This document shows, piece by piece, positions 7,915 to 14,285 of a stretch of 29,835 bases of DNA. Each line of letters opens with the position of its first letter. Within the stretch, counting starts at the first letter, position 1. The stretch covers positions 1 through 29,835 of the forward strand of contig DQHP01000101.1 in the NCBI GenBank assembly GCA_003524435.1, in the 5' to 3' direction. The stretch comes from Microbacterium sp. GTDB taxonomy: Bacteria > Actinomycetota > Actinomycetes > Actinomycetales > Microbacteriaceae. The notes beneath the pieces were generated by a model that had not been told where the DNA came from, made no database searches, and was given only the letters and a program-made list of their open reading frames with translations. A program made the position numbers and the translations under genes.

Positions 7915-9337
7915 CGATCGGCCTTTCAACAGGCAGCGAATACAGCTGCGAGCGGGAAGTCGCGGCGACTGCCGCGGCGAGAGTCACTGTACCAATGCGA
8001 CCCATAAAGATGGTCGCCGCCATGACGTAGGACGCCGAGTCTGGGAGCTCTGCCGTCAGCCCAGTGCTGAGCCCGACTGTGCCGAAGGCAGAGATCACGT
8101 CGAAAAGCACGTCGGCAATCGGCGCTTTCGTGATCTGAGCGATCACGATGGTTGAAAGTGCGACGATAGTGGCGCCCCACGCGACGACGGAGAGTGCGAC
8201 GCGCTGCACGTCACTGGGAATACGACGACCGAATGCTTCAACCGACTGGCGTCCACGTGCCTCGGACCAGACCGCGATCGCGAGGACAGCCAGCGTGGTG
8301 ACCTTGATACCGCCCGCAGTGGAGGCGGAACCGCCGCCGACGAACATCAGCATTGACCCGGTGACGAGGGACGAGCCGTTCAGGTCGCCGATCTCAACGA
8401 CGCTGAAGCCTCCTGAGCGCGTCATCGCGGACAGGAAGAACGCCTGGAACGTGGTGTCGACGGCATCCATCGATCCGAAAGTGAGCGGGTTGTCATACTC
8501 GAGGATCAGGAACGCAACGGCCCCGGCGATGAACAGGATTCCCGTGGTGATGAGCGTGAGCTTCGAATGCAGTGACCAGCGCTTCACATTGAGGTGGTGC
8601 TTCAGAAGCGTGTAGATCACGGGAAAGCCGATGCTGCCGAGGAACACACTCACCATAAGCACGCTCAGAACGAAGTAGTCGTCGGCGAACTCGACGACTC
8701 CACCTGCGTTCGGCGTGAAGCCAGTGTTCGTAAAAGACATCGCCGCGTAGTAAGGAGCTTCCCAGAGGGCAGTCAGTGGCGTGATCCCCGCCATCACGAG
8801 CCCGGGGTACAGCAGCATCGCGACGACGAGTTCGATGATCAGTAGTGACAGGGCGACCGTTTTCAACAACTGTCCGACTTCACCGAGCCGCACGGTCTGG
8901 CCCTCGTTAACGACACCGCCGTGTGCGCGCAGCGGATTGCTGTCACCGGCCGCGAGTAGCTTGGCGCGAAGCCCCAGCTTCTTGGATATGACCAGCCCGA
9001 GGACGGAGGCCAGGGTCAACACGCCCATGCCGCCGATGTTCACTCCGAGGAAGATCAGCACGTGCCCGAACGGAGACCAATGGGCAGCCATGTCGACTGT
9101 CGCAAGGCCTGTGACGCAGATCGTTGACACCGCGGTGAAGAGGGCATCGCTGAGGGGCGTGACAGCGCCGGATGCTGAGGCTATCGGCAGCGAGAACAGG
9201 GCGGTGAACAGCAGGATCAGCGCACTGAATATGAGGATGGCGAATCGCGCTGGCGAAGCGCTGACGAGGTGACGAATCAAGTGCCACAGGTCGCGCGCGC
9301 GGGTGCGGGGTGACGTCGACGAACCAATGCTCGACAT
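7907..9337 (-). CDS. TrkH/KtrB-family potassium uptake channel subunit
   Basis: This is the integral membrane subunit of the potassium uptake system and the partner of the gene at 7243. The 476-residue protein is strongly hydrophobic with four pore-loop repeats: STICVTGL, NTGFTPNAG, TRSGGFS and FGTVGLSTGL. The conserved filter glycines are present in each. The length and absence of extra helices fit KtrB better than E. coli TrkH. The open frame allows an earlier start at 9373. The ATG at 9337 is preferred because AGGGAGGGGG stands a few bases before it, the strongest ribosome binding site in the window. A TATCCT -10 candidate lies at 9376-9381. The gene is divergent from the ArsR-type regulator. 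Confidence 0.92.
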   Translation of the reverse strand: MSSIGSSTSPRTRARDLWHLIRHLVSASPARFAILIFSALILLFTALFSLPIASASGAVTPLSDALFTAVSTICVTGLATVDMAAHWSPFGHVLIFLGVNIGGMGVLTLASVLGLVISKKLGLRAKLLAAGDSNPLRAHGGVVNEGQTVRLGEVGQLLKTVALSLLIIELVVAMLLYPGLVMAGITPLTALWEAPYYAAMSFTNTGFTPNAGGVVEFADDYFVLSVLMVSVFLGSIGFPVIYTLLKHHLNVKRWSLHSKLTLITTGILFIAGAVAFLILEYDNPLTFGSMDAVDTTFQAFFLSAMTRSGGFSVVEIGDLNGSSLVTGSMLMFVGGGSASTAGGIKVTTLAVLAIAVWSEARGRQSVEAFGRRIPSDVQRVALSVVAWGATIVALSTIVIAQITKAPIADVLFDVISAFGTVGLSTGLTAELPDSASYVMAATIFMGRIGTVTLAAAVAATSRSQLYSLPVERPIVG

Positions 9338-9375
9338 GTTCCCCCTCCCTGAGCGTCGTGCGCAAAGACTCACAG

Positions 9376-9381
9376 AGGATA
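9376..9381 (-). promoter_or_regulatory. -10 element of the potassium uptake operon
   Basis: TATCCT on the minus strand lies 38 bases before the channel gene start, predicting a leader of about 30 bases that includes the strong ribosome binding site. No convincing -35 was found. Confidence 0.4.
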
Positions 9382-9423
9382 TCTCGGTGAGCCTTCGTCA
9401 TGGTACTCCGCACGAGAGACGAC

Positions 9424-9429
9424 TACCCT
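9424..9429 (+). promoter_or_regulatory. -10 element of the ArsR-type gene, leaderless arrangement
   Basis: TACCCT is followed by GATCAC and the ATG at 9436. The divergent potassium promoter is about 45 bases away, so the two promoters may share regulation. Confidence 0.55.
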
Positions 9430-9435
9430 GATCAC

Positions 9436-9852
9436 ATGACCGACATCTTCGACGTGATCGCAGACGGCACGAGGCGCGACATACTTCAGCTCCTCCTGCA
9501 GCATGCCGCTGAGAGCGACACTGGCAGCAGTGTCTCGCAGATCGTCAGCGAACTGGGCATCAGCCAGCCGACGGTGTCGAAGCACCTTAAGGTGTTGCGC
9601 GATGCCGACCTCGTCAGCGTCCGTGAAGATGGGCAGCGCCGCTTCTACAGCATCGAGGTGGGGCCACTCGAAAAGATCGACGACTGGCTGGTGCCGTTCC
9701 TTGTCGATGCCTTCGGTGACGACGCGCCCGAAGTCGACTTCTCGTTTGTGCCGCTCAATGAGAACGCCTCACACGCTGCGGAACTCGCCGGCCGTGCCGC
9801 GGCATCCGCGAAGCACGTCGTCACGACCGCGCTTCGTCGCTTGGGCGCCTGA
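9436..9852 (+). CDS. ArsR-family winged-helix transcriptional regulator
   Basis: The 138-residue protein opens with MTDIFDVIADGTRRDILQLL, the usual ArsR start. It continues with a winged-helix motif (residues about 36-65, QIVSELGISQPTVSKHLKVL) and the wing LVSVREDGQRRFYSIE. No cysteine pair for metal binding is visible in the recognition helices, so it is not an obvious arsenic or cadmium sensor. An upstream in-frame start at 9400 is less likely, because the -10 element falls between it and 9436. It is divergent from the potassium uptake operon and convergent with the exporter genes. Its target is not evident. Confidence 0.88.
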   Translation: MTDIFDVIADGTRRDILQLLLQHAAESDTGSSVSQIVSELGISQPTVSKHLKVLRDADLVSVREDGQRRFYSIEVGPLEKIDDWLVPFLVDAFGDDAPEVDFSFVPLNENASHAAELAGRAAASAKHVVTTALRRLGA

Positions 9853-9860
9853 CGGTCCGA

Positions 9861-9885
9861 GGTCCGAGCCACTCTGGCCCGGACC
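9861..9885. terminator. hairpin between convergent genes, probable bidirectional terminator
   Basis: GGTCCGAGCC (9861-9870) pairs with GGCCCGGACC (9876-9885) over a five-base loop with one mismatch. It lies in the 48-base gap between the ArsR-type gene and the exporter permease gene. No T-run follows on either strand. Confidence 0.5.
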
Positions 9886-9900
9886 CCGTTCGCGTACCCG

Positions 9901-10707
9901 TCAGCGAGCGCCGGCCTTGCGCCGAAACAGCCATGCACCCCACACTGCGGCGAAGACGAGGATCCCGACGCACCACAGCAGCGCCCACAGCGGCTGCATG
10001 CCCGCATCCGTTCCCATCAGCAGGCTCCGGATCGTCTCGACTATCGGTGTGATGGGCTGATACTCGGCGACCGGCTGCAGCCACGTCGGCATACTCGACA
10101 CCGGGACGAAAGCGCTGGAGAGATACGGCAGGAACAGCAGGATGAATCCGTAACCGTTGGCGCCCTCCGGTGAGCTTGCAGCGAGGCCGAGCGCCGCGAA
10201 AAGGTAGGTGAGCGCGAGCAGGTACAGCGTGATGAACAGGCCCATCAACACCCACTCCGTGAATGTGGCGCTAGGACGAAAACCGACTAGCACGCCGACA
10301 CCGATGACGATGGCCGTGGCGACAAGGTTGCGCACAAGGCTTGCGACGACGTGTCCGGTGAGCACAGCGCCTGAGCGCACTGGCATCGTGCGGAAGCGGT
10401 CGATGATTCCCGTGCGCATGTCGTTGGCTACGTACACCGCTGTGGATGCTGCGCCGAAACCAGCACAAGTAAGGATGATGCCGGGCACGACGTAGTCGAC
10501 GTAGGAGCCAGATGGGTCGATCGCGCCGCCGAACACCCATGTGAACATGAGCATGAGCATCACGGGAAGCATGATCGCCATCAGCAGCGATTCACCGTCG
10601 CGGAGCGAGTGACGCAAACTCCGGCCAACGAAGACGGTCTCGGCGGTCAAGCCGCGCAACGACGGTCGGAGAGAAGGGGACGTGGGCGTGGCGAGTGCAG
10701 TGGTCAT
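9901..10707 (-). CDS. ABC-2 type exporter permease (DrrB-like)
   Basis: The 268-residue protein has about six membrane segments and the DrrB/ABC-2 layout. A cytoplasmic N-terminus of about 35 residues is followed by MAIMLPVMLMLMFTWVFGGAI. The EAA-like loop DRFRTMPVRSGAVLTGHVVAS lies near residues 100-120, and the conserved FLPYLSSAFVPVSSMPTWLQP lies near 195-215. It would form the export channel energised by the ATPase encoded just upstream. Its start overlaps the ATPase stop by four bases (ATGA), so the two are translationally coupled. The substrate is probably a hydrophobic compound such as a drug or lipid, by family. Confidence 0.9.
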   Translation of the reverse strand: MTTALATPTSPSLRPSLRGLTAETVFVGRSLRHSLRDGESLLMAIMLPVMLMLMFTWVFGGAIDPSGSYVDYVVPGIILTCAGFGAASTAVYVANDMRTGIIDRFRTMPVRSGAVLTGHVVASLVRNLVATAIVIGVGVLVGFRPSATFTEWVLMGLFITLYLLALTYLFAALGLAASSPEGANGYGFILLFLPYLSSAFVPVSSMPTWLQPVAEYQPITPIVETIRSLLMGTDAGMQPLWALLWCVGILVFAAVWGAWLFRRKAGAR

Positions 10708-11609
10708 GCGTTTTCCTTCATGTGTGAGCGGCTGTCCGTGGGGGAGCCGGATGTGGTGACGGCGAGGAAGACGTCGTCAAGGGTGGGACGGCGCAGCGTC
10801 ACGATGCCATCGGCGCCCTGCTGTTCGAGCACATCGAGGGCACGTCGAACGCCCGACACGGTTCCGTCGGTAGGGAGTTCGCGCACGAGTTGACCTCGCG
10901 AGTCATGCAGCTCGACAGTGTCTCCGCCGATGCGTGCCTTCAGCTCGGCGGCGGTGCCAAGAGCGGCGATTCGGCCGTCATGCAGTACGGCGATGCGGTC
11001 GGCGAGCTGGTCTGCCTCTTCGAGGTACTGCGTGGTGAGGAAGACGGTCGTTCCGGCCGACGCGAGTGCGCGGATGATGTCCCAGAGGTCGCGCCGGCTG
11101 TGAGTGTCGAGTCCGGTGGTGGGCTCGTCGAGGAACAACACTTCCGGGGTGACAACGAAGCTCAGTGCCAGGTCGAGTCGACGGCGCATGCCGCCGGAAA
11201 ACGTGGCAACGCGCTGGGTAGCGGCAGCGGTGAGGCCGAAGTTCTCGAGCAGTTCTTTGGCGCGACGACGACTTGCACTGCCGCTGAGTCCCGCGAGGCG
11301 ACCAAACATTACGACGTTCTCGACAGCGCTGAGTGCGTCGTCGACGGCGGCGGATTGACCGGTGAGGCTGATGCGGCGGCGCACTTGCATCGAATCGGAT
11401 GCCACGTCGAATCCGCTCACCGCGGCGGTCCCCGCATCCGCCGAAATGAGGGTGGTGAGGATGTTGATGGTCGTGGTCTTTCCGGAGCCGTTCGGGCCGA
11501 GCAGAGCGAAGATTTCGCCTGGTCCGACAGTGAGGTCGATGTGGTCGATGACGGTGTGCTTTCCGAAAGCCTTTCGGAGCCCGCGGATTTCGATGGCTGG
11601 GTTGGTCAT
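10704..11609 (-). CDS. ABC exporter ATP-binding protein (DrrA-like)
   Basis: The 301-residue ATPase has Walker A GPNGSGKT at 38-45, the signature FSGGMRRRLDLALS near 135-150, and Walker B VLFLDEPTTGLD near 158-169. A C-terminal DrrA-type extension ends with TLDDVFLAVTTSGSPTD. It powers the permease at 9901. The frame is open to 11657, but the ATG at 11609 gives the normal N-terminus and follows AAGGAA at good spacing. It is divergent from a TetR-family gene, a standard layout for a repressor-controlled efflux pump. Confidence 0.92.
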   Translation of the reverse strand: MTNPAIEIRGLRKAFGKHTVIDHIDLTVGPGEIFALLGPNGSGKTTTINILTTLISADAGTAAVSGFDVASDSMQVRRRISLTGQSAAVDDALSAVENVVMFGRLAGLSGSASRRRAKELLENFGLTAAATQRVATFSGGMRRRLDLALSFVVTPEVLFLDEPTTGLDTHSRRDLWDIIRALASAGTTVFLTTQYLEEADQLADRIAVLHDGRIAALGTAAELKARIGGDTVELHDSRGQLVRELPTDGTVSGVRRALDVLEQQGADGIVTLRRPTLDDVFLAVTTSGSPTDSRSHMKENA

Positions 11610-11643
11610 GTCGTTTCCTTCTGTGTGAGTTCCGCTGTCAAAC

Positions 11644-11698
11644 TGTGTATGTCGCATACTTTTGTGTATGACAGTAACACACTGTTTACGTCATATAC
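11644..11698. promoter_or_regulatory. probable TetR operator region of the exporter/regulator divergent promoter
   Basis: Two inverted repeats lie between the divergent genes. GTATG-TCG-CATAC spans 11647-11659. GTGTATGAC (11664-11672) faces GTCATATAC (11690-11698) with one mismatch. A smaller CAGT-AACAC-ACTG dyad is nested inside the second one at 11672-11684. The half-site TGTGTATG also recurs as a direct repeat 19 bases apart. These would overlap the promoters of both genes. The assignment to this TetR protein is inferred from position. Confidence 0.6.
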
Positions 11699-11703
11699 AG
11701 AAC

Positions 11704-11709
11704 TAGGAT
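11704..11709 (+). promoter_or_regulatory. -10 element of the tetR-type gene, leaderless arrangement
   Basis: TAGGAT is followed by seven bases and the ATG at 11717. An in-frame ATG at 11708 overlaps this element and is therefore unlikely to be the start. Confidence 0.5.
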
Positions 11710-11716
11710 GGTGAAC

Positions 11717-12640
11717 ATGAGTGACGTCGAACCTCCCGAACTGCCCAGAGGGATCGCGCTCGCCTGGGGCGTGGCGGCAAACCCGCAGCGCGGACCCAAG
11801 CGAGAGATGAGTGTCGAGAAGATCGTCGAAGCGGCGGTCGCGCTGGCTGATGCCGAGGGCCTGGGGGCCGTGTCGATGGCGGCGGTTGCGGCCAAGCTGG
11901 GCTTCACGCCGATGTCGCTATACCGATATGTCAGTGCGAAGGATGACCTCCTGCTGTTGATGCAGGAAGAAGCGACCGGGCTCCCTCCGGAGGAGATGCG
12001 TGAGCAGGAGGGGTGGCGGGCGAAACTGCGTGTGTTATTCGATGCGCAGGCGCACCATTACCTGGCTCACCCGTGGTTGCTGTCGATTCCGATCACCGGC
12101 TCGCCGATCACCCCCAAAAGCTCCGCGTGGCTGGATGCTGGTCTCGAGAGCCTGAAAGGAACGCTGCTCAGCGATTCTGAAGCACTCGCTGTCGTACTCG
12201 CTGCCACCGGGTCGGCCCGTTGGTATGGCATTGTGCTGGCCGGTTACGCCGAGCAGGCGCGGAGCAGTGGCATGTCCCCCGAACAGATCACTGCGTATGA
12301 GGCAGAGATGTTCGATCGCGTGATCACTGCGGAGGAGTTCCCCGCGCTGCGTGAGGCGATCGAAGCAGGGGTGTTCTCCCAGGAGGACGATCCATTCCAC
12401 TTTGGTGTCGAGCGGATCTTCGACGGAGTGGAGGCATACATCGCGGGCCTCGACAGGGGGGAACCTCACGCGTCGCAGACCGGGTGGATCGATCCTGAGC
12501 CCCCAGAGATTGCGGCGGACAAGAAGGTGCGTGAGGCGCGGAAGTCCGTGCGCATCGCCGAGAAGGCCCTGCGTGATGCTCGCAAAATCGAACGTCAGGT
12601 GCTGAAGGACGCACGCGAACGCGCCGCCCGCGAGCGCTAA
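11717..12640 (+). CDS. TetR/AcrR-family transcriptional regulator, probable repressor of the adjacent exporter
   Basis: The 307-residue protein has a TetR helix-turn-helix domain at about residues 32-80 (VEKIVEAAVALADAEG, then SMAAVAAKLGFTPMSLYRYVSAKDDLL). A ligand-binding domain of the TetR_C type follows. The first 30 residues form a Pro-rich N-terminal arm, which fits the longer TetR subgroup. The last 45 residues are unusual: after a Pro-rich hinge, a helical stretch of alternating Lys, Arg, Glu and Ala (KKVREARKSVRIAEKALRD...) looks like a coiled coil. It is divergent from drrAB-like genes with dyad operators between. Ligand unknown. Confidence 0.88.
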   Translation: MSDVEPPELPRGIALAWGVAANPQRGPKREMSVEKIVEAAVALADAEGLGAVSMAAVAAKLGFTPMSLYRYVSAKDDLLLLMQEEATGLPPEEMREQEGWRAKLRVLFDAQAHHYLAHPWLLSIPITGSPITPKSSAWLDAGLESLKGTLLSDSEALAVVLAATGSARWYGIVLAGYAEQARSSGMSPEQITAYEAEMFDRVITAEEFPALREAIEAGVFSQEDDPFHFGVERIFDGVEAYIAGLDRGEPHASQTGWIDPEPPEIAADKKVREARKSVRIAEKALRDARKIERQVLKDARERAARER

Positions 12641-12678
12641 ATTCACAGGAGTAACACAGGTCACTGTCGCCACGTGGG

Positions 12679-12708
12679 TTTACATGCGACTCACCTTCGC
12701 AATAGAGT
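12679..12708 (+). promoter_or_regulatory. promoter of the BldC-like gene
   Basis: TTTACA (12679-12684) and TAGAGT (12703-12708) are separated by 18 bases. They predict a start near 12715 and a leader of about 20 bases that contains the AAAGGGG ribosome binding site. Confidence 0.5.
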
Positions 12709-12735
12709 GTGCTTCAGCAGAAAGGGGTAATGGGG

Positions 12736-12927
12736 ATGCCCGAAGTTCCAGACGTCCGTTTCCTCACGGTCGCCGAAGTCGCTGAGCTCATGCGCGTGTC
12801 GAAGATGACTGTCTACCGGCTCGTGCACTCTGGCGAGCTCCCGGCGATCCGATTCGGCCGCAGCTATCGCGTGCCGGAGTCGGCTGTTGCCGACGCCCTC
12901 CAACGTCCTATCTCCGACGTCGGCTGA
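12736..12927 (+). CDS. BldC-like small helix-turn-helix DNA-binding protein
   Basis: The 63-residue protein is a single MerR/excisionase-type DNA-binding domain: FLTVAEVAELMRVSKMTVYRLVHSGELPAIRFGRSYRVPESAVADAL. The sequence FLTVAEVA...MTVYRL...LPAIRFGRSYRV is the conserved core of the actinobacterial family that includes BldC. It has no ligand-binding domain. The ATG at 12736 is nine bases after AAAGGGG; ATG 12730 and GTG 12709 are in frame but worse placed. It lies directly upstream of the bS22 gene, a neighbourhood common in actinobacteria. It probably binds DNA cooperatively as a regulator; the targets are not known. Confidence 0.85.
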   Translation: MPEVPDVRFLTVAEVAELMRVSKMTVYRLVHSGELPAIRFGRSYRVPESAVADALQRPISDVG

Positions 12928-12960
12928 CCAATCTGTCTCGCACCTCAGAGCACGTGCACT

Positions 12961-12986
12961 TTGCACCGGTGATGGTTTGCTAGACT
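12961..12986 (+). promoter_or_regulatory. promoter of the bS22 gene
   Basis: TAGACT at 12981-12986 is preceded by TGC, giving an extended -10. TTGCAC at 12961-12966 is a -35 candidate but only 14 bases away, and CTTTGC at 12959 gives 16. The leader would be about 70 bases. Confidence 0.45.
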
Positions 12987-13064
12987 GACCCGAGGCATTT
13001 TCCGTGCCCGTATCCGGGTGTCCGACTTCATGTGACGCCCAGCCACTGACTTAGTGAGGTTTCC

Positions 13065-13163
13065 GTGGGTTCAGTCATCAAGAAGCGCCGCAAGCGCATG
13101 GCGAAGAAGAAGCACCGCAAACTGCTTCGTAAGACTCGCCACCAGCGTCGCAACAAGAAGTAA
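13065..13163 (+). CDS. 30S ribosomal protein bS22 (AURKAIP1/COX24-domain protein)
   Basis: A 32-residue, extremely basic protein starts at GTG 13065 and reads MGSVIKKRRKRMAKKKHRK followed by LLRKTRHQRRNKK. This is the actinobacterial AURKAIP1/COX24-domain protein, found as an extra protein of the mycobacterial 30S subunit and related to mitochondrial mS38. GAGG lies at 13056-13059, five bases before the start. The gene has its own promoter and a terminator-like hairpin downstream, as expected for a highly expressed gene. It is easily missed because of its size. Confidence 0.92.
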   Translation: MGSVIKKRRKRMAKKKHRKLLRKTRHQRRNKK

Positions 13164-13180
13164 AGCGGCCAGACACGAGC

Positions 13181-13214
13181 GCTCCCTGAGATTGTCGAAG
13201 GGGGCGTTTTGTGT
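13181..13214 (+). terminator. terminator after bS22, built from a widespread palindromic element
   Basis: GCTCCCT (13181-13187) pairs with AGGGGGC (13199-13205) using one G-T pair, followed by GTTTTGTGT. The core CCCTGAGATTGTCGAAGGG (13184-13202) is one base from the palindrome CCCTGAGCTTGTCGAAGGG, which I recall as a dispersed repeat in many high-GC bacteria. Here it is positioned as an intrinsic terminator. Confidence 0.65.
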
Positions 13215-13253
13215 CGCTGCGCCCATATTTGACGTTCTTTTAGAAGGGTTGTC

Positions 13254-13556
13254 ATGAAGTCGATCAACATTGTTGAGCTCGCCGCGCGCGAGAATACGCC
13301 GCTCATCGACGTGCGCGAGCGCGACGAATTCGCTGCCGGACATGTGCCCGGTGCGGTGAACATTCCGATGTCTGAGATCGGAAACCGACTCGAAGAACTA
13401 CCCGCCGAGGCATTCGACGTCATCTGCCAGGCGGGCGGTCGATCTGGCCGCGTTGTAGAGGCGCTCGAATCGCGAGGCTATGACGCCACCAACGTCGACG
13501 GTGGCACCGGCGAGTGGATCGCCGCGGGGCGTAGCGTCGAGGTTCCCTCGGCGTGA
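13254..13556 (+). CDS. rhodanese-like domain protein (sulfurtransferase)
   Basis: The 100-residue protein is one rhodanese domain of the GlpE/PspE size class. LIDVRERDEFAAGHVPGAVNIP (residues 17-38) is the family signature. The catalytic loop is C58-Q-A-G-G-R-S, with the persulfide-forming cysteine intact. It probably transfers sulfane sulfur to thiol acceptors in the cytoplasm. AGAAGGG lies before the ATG at 13254. The stop overlaps the GTG start of the next gene (GTGA), so the two proteins are translationally coupled. Confidence 0.9.
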   Translation: MKSINIVELAARENTPLIDVRERDEFAAGHVPGAVNIPMSEIGNRLEELPAEAFDVICQAGGRSGRVVEALESRGYDATNVDGGTGEWIAAGRSVEVPSA

Positions 13557-13810
13557 CCACCATCACCGTCATTGGCCGATCTACTTGTCACTTGTGCCCT
13601 ACCGCACTAGAGATCGTTGAAATGGTCGTAGCCGAACTCCCCGACGGGGTGGGCGACGATATTGAGATTGTCGAAAAATCGATCGACGACGATCCTGCAC
13701 TTTATGAGCTTTGGTGGGAAAAGATCCCCGTCGTCTTGATCGACGACGAATTTCACGCGCAGTGGCGGGTCTCGGCTGACCGCCTGCGCCAGCGACTGGA
13801 GACGATGTGA
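13553..13810 (+). CDS. glutaredoxin/thioredoxin-fold small redox protein
   Basis: The 85-residue protein has the active-site pair C12-H-L-C15 directly after a first strand, with a cis-proline region WEKIPVVLID near residue 57. This is the short glutaredoxin-family fold often placed beside bldC and bS22 in actinobacteria. Since actinobacteria use mycothiol rather than glutathione, it may reduce or be reduced by other thiols. The GTG start overlaps the rhodanese stop by four bases, and its own stop overlaps the next GTG in the same way. Confidence 0.86.
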   Translation: MTTITVIGRSTCHLCPTALEIVEMVVAELPDGVGDDIEIVEKSIDDDPALYELWWEKIPVVLIDDEFHAQWRVSADRLRQRLETM

Positions 13811-14109
13811 CAATTCGCCACGTAGTTACTTGGAAGCTCGCCAGCGAGGATGCTGCGCAGCGCGGCGCCCAGGCTGCCGAGATGGCGCAGCGGCTGAACG
13901 CCCTCGATGGTGTTGTGCCGCAGATCCGGTCGATCTCCGCGGGCGCAAACTCGGTCTACCCCGACGCGAACTGGGACGTCACCCTCGTTGCTGACTTTGA
14001 CTCGGTCGAGGCGCTGGAGCAGTACGCCGTACACCCCGCTCACGAAGAGGTAGCGGTCTACATCCGCTCTGTGGTGGCTTCCCGCGTGGCCGTCGACTTC
14101 GAGGTCTGA
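13807..14109 (+). CDS. Dabb-family (stress-responsive alpha/beta barrel) protein
   Basis: The 100-residue protein begins TIRHVVTWKLAS and has the dimeric alpha/beta barrel pattern, with ISAGANSVYPDANWDVTLVADFDSVEALEQYAVHPAHEEVAVYIRSVV and a final VASRVAVDFEV strand. This is the stress-responsive A/B barrel (Dabb) domain. No catalytic role can be assigned. The GTG at 13807 overlaps the stop of the glutaredoxin-like gene. It is the last gene of a tightly coupled trio. Confidence 0.87.
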   Translation: MTIRHVVTWKLASEDAAQRGAQAAEMAQRLNALDGVVPQIRSISAGANSVYPDANWDVTLVADFDSVEALEQYAVHPAHEEVAVYIRSVVASRVAVDFEV

Positions 14110-14110
14110 G

Positions 14111-14137
14111 TCGCGGAGCGCACTCCCTCCTCCGCGA
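14111..14137 (+). terminator. hairpin after the rhodanese-glutaredoxin-Dabb operon
   Basis: TCGCGGAG (14111-14118) pairs perfectly with CTCCGCGA (14130-14137) across 11 bases, two bases after the Dabb stop codon. There is no T-run, so termination strength is uncertain. Confidence 0.5.
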
Positions 14138-14158
14138 GACTTGCGGATTCGGGGCGCT

Positions 14159-14280
14159 GTTGCGCATTTCGTCAGGAGCGCAACGCAAACGTGATGTTCT
14201 AGACAAGCATTTGCGGTGCGCGTCATGTCAAGATGATCTGCATACCCGTCCGTGGGCGCCCCCGCCCCGTCATCTTGGAG
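14159..14280 (+). promoter_or_regulatory. structured leader of the amino acid importer, possible attenuator
   Basis: Three inverted repeats stand in series. GTTGCGC (14159-14165) can pair with GCGCAAC (14178-14184). The latter overlaps GCGCAACGCAAA (14178-14189), which can instead pair with TTTGCGGTGCGC (14210-14221, one mismatch). CAAGATGA (14229-14236) pairs perfectly with TCATCTTG (14270-14277), and its right arm runs into the GGAG ribosome binding site at 14277-14280. I found no clear promoter, so which parts are transcribed is unknown. Confidence 0.4.
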
Positions 14281-14285
14281 CGGTC

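Noticed and set aside
12949..12956. GCACGTGC palindrome before the bS22 promoter
   Set aside because: It is too short to call an operator or terminator without other support.
14141..14246. Sigma-70-type promoter for the amino acid importer
   Set aside because: Several TTGCGG- or TTTGCG-like -35 words exist, but none is matched by a convincing -10 at normal spacing.
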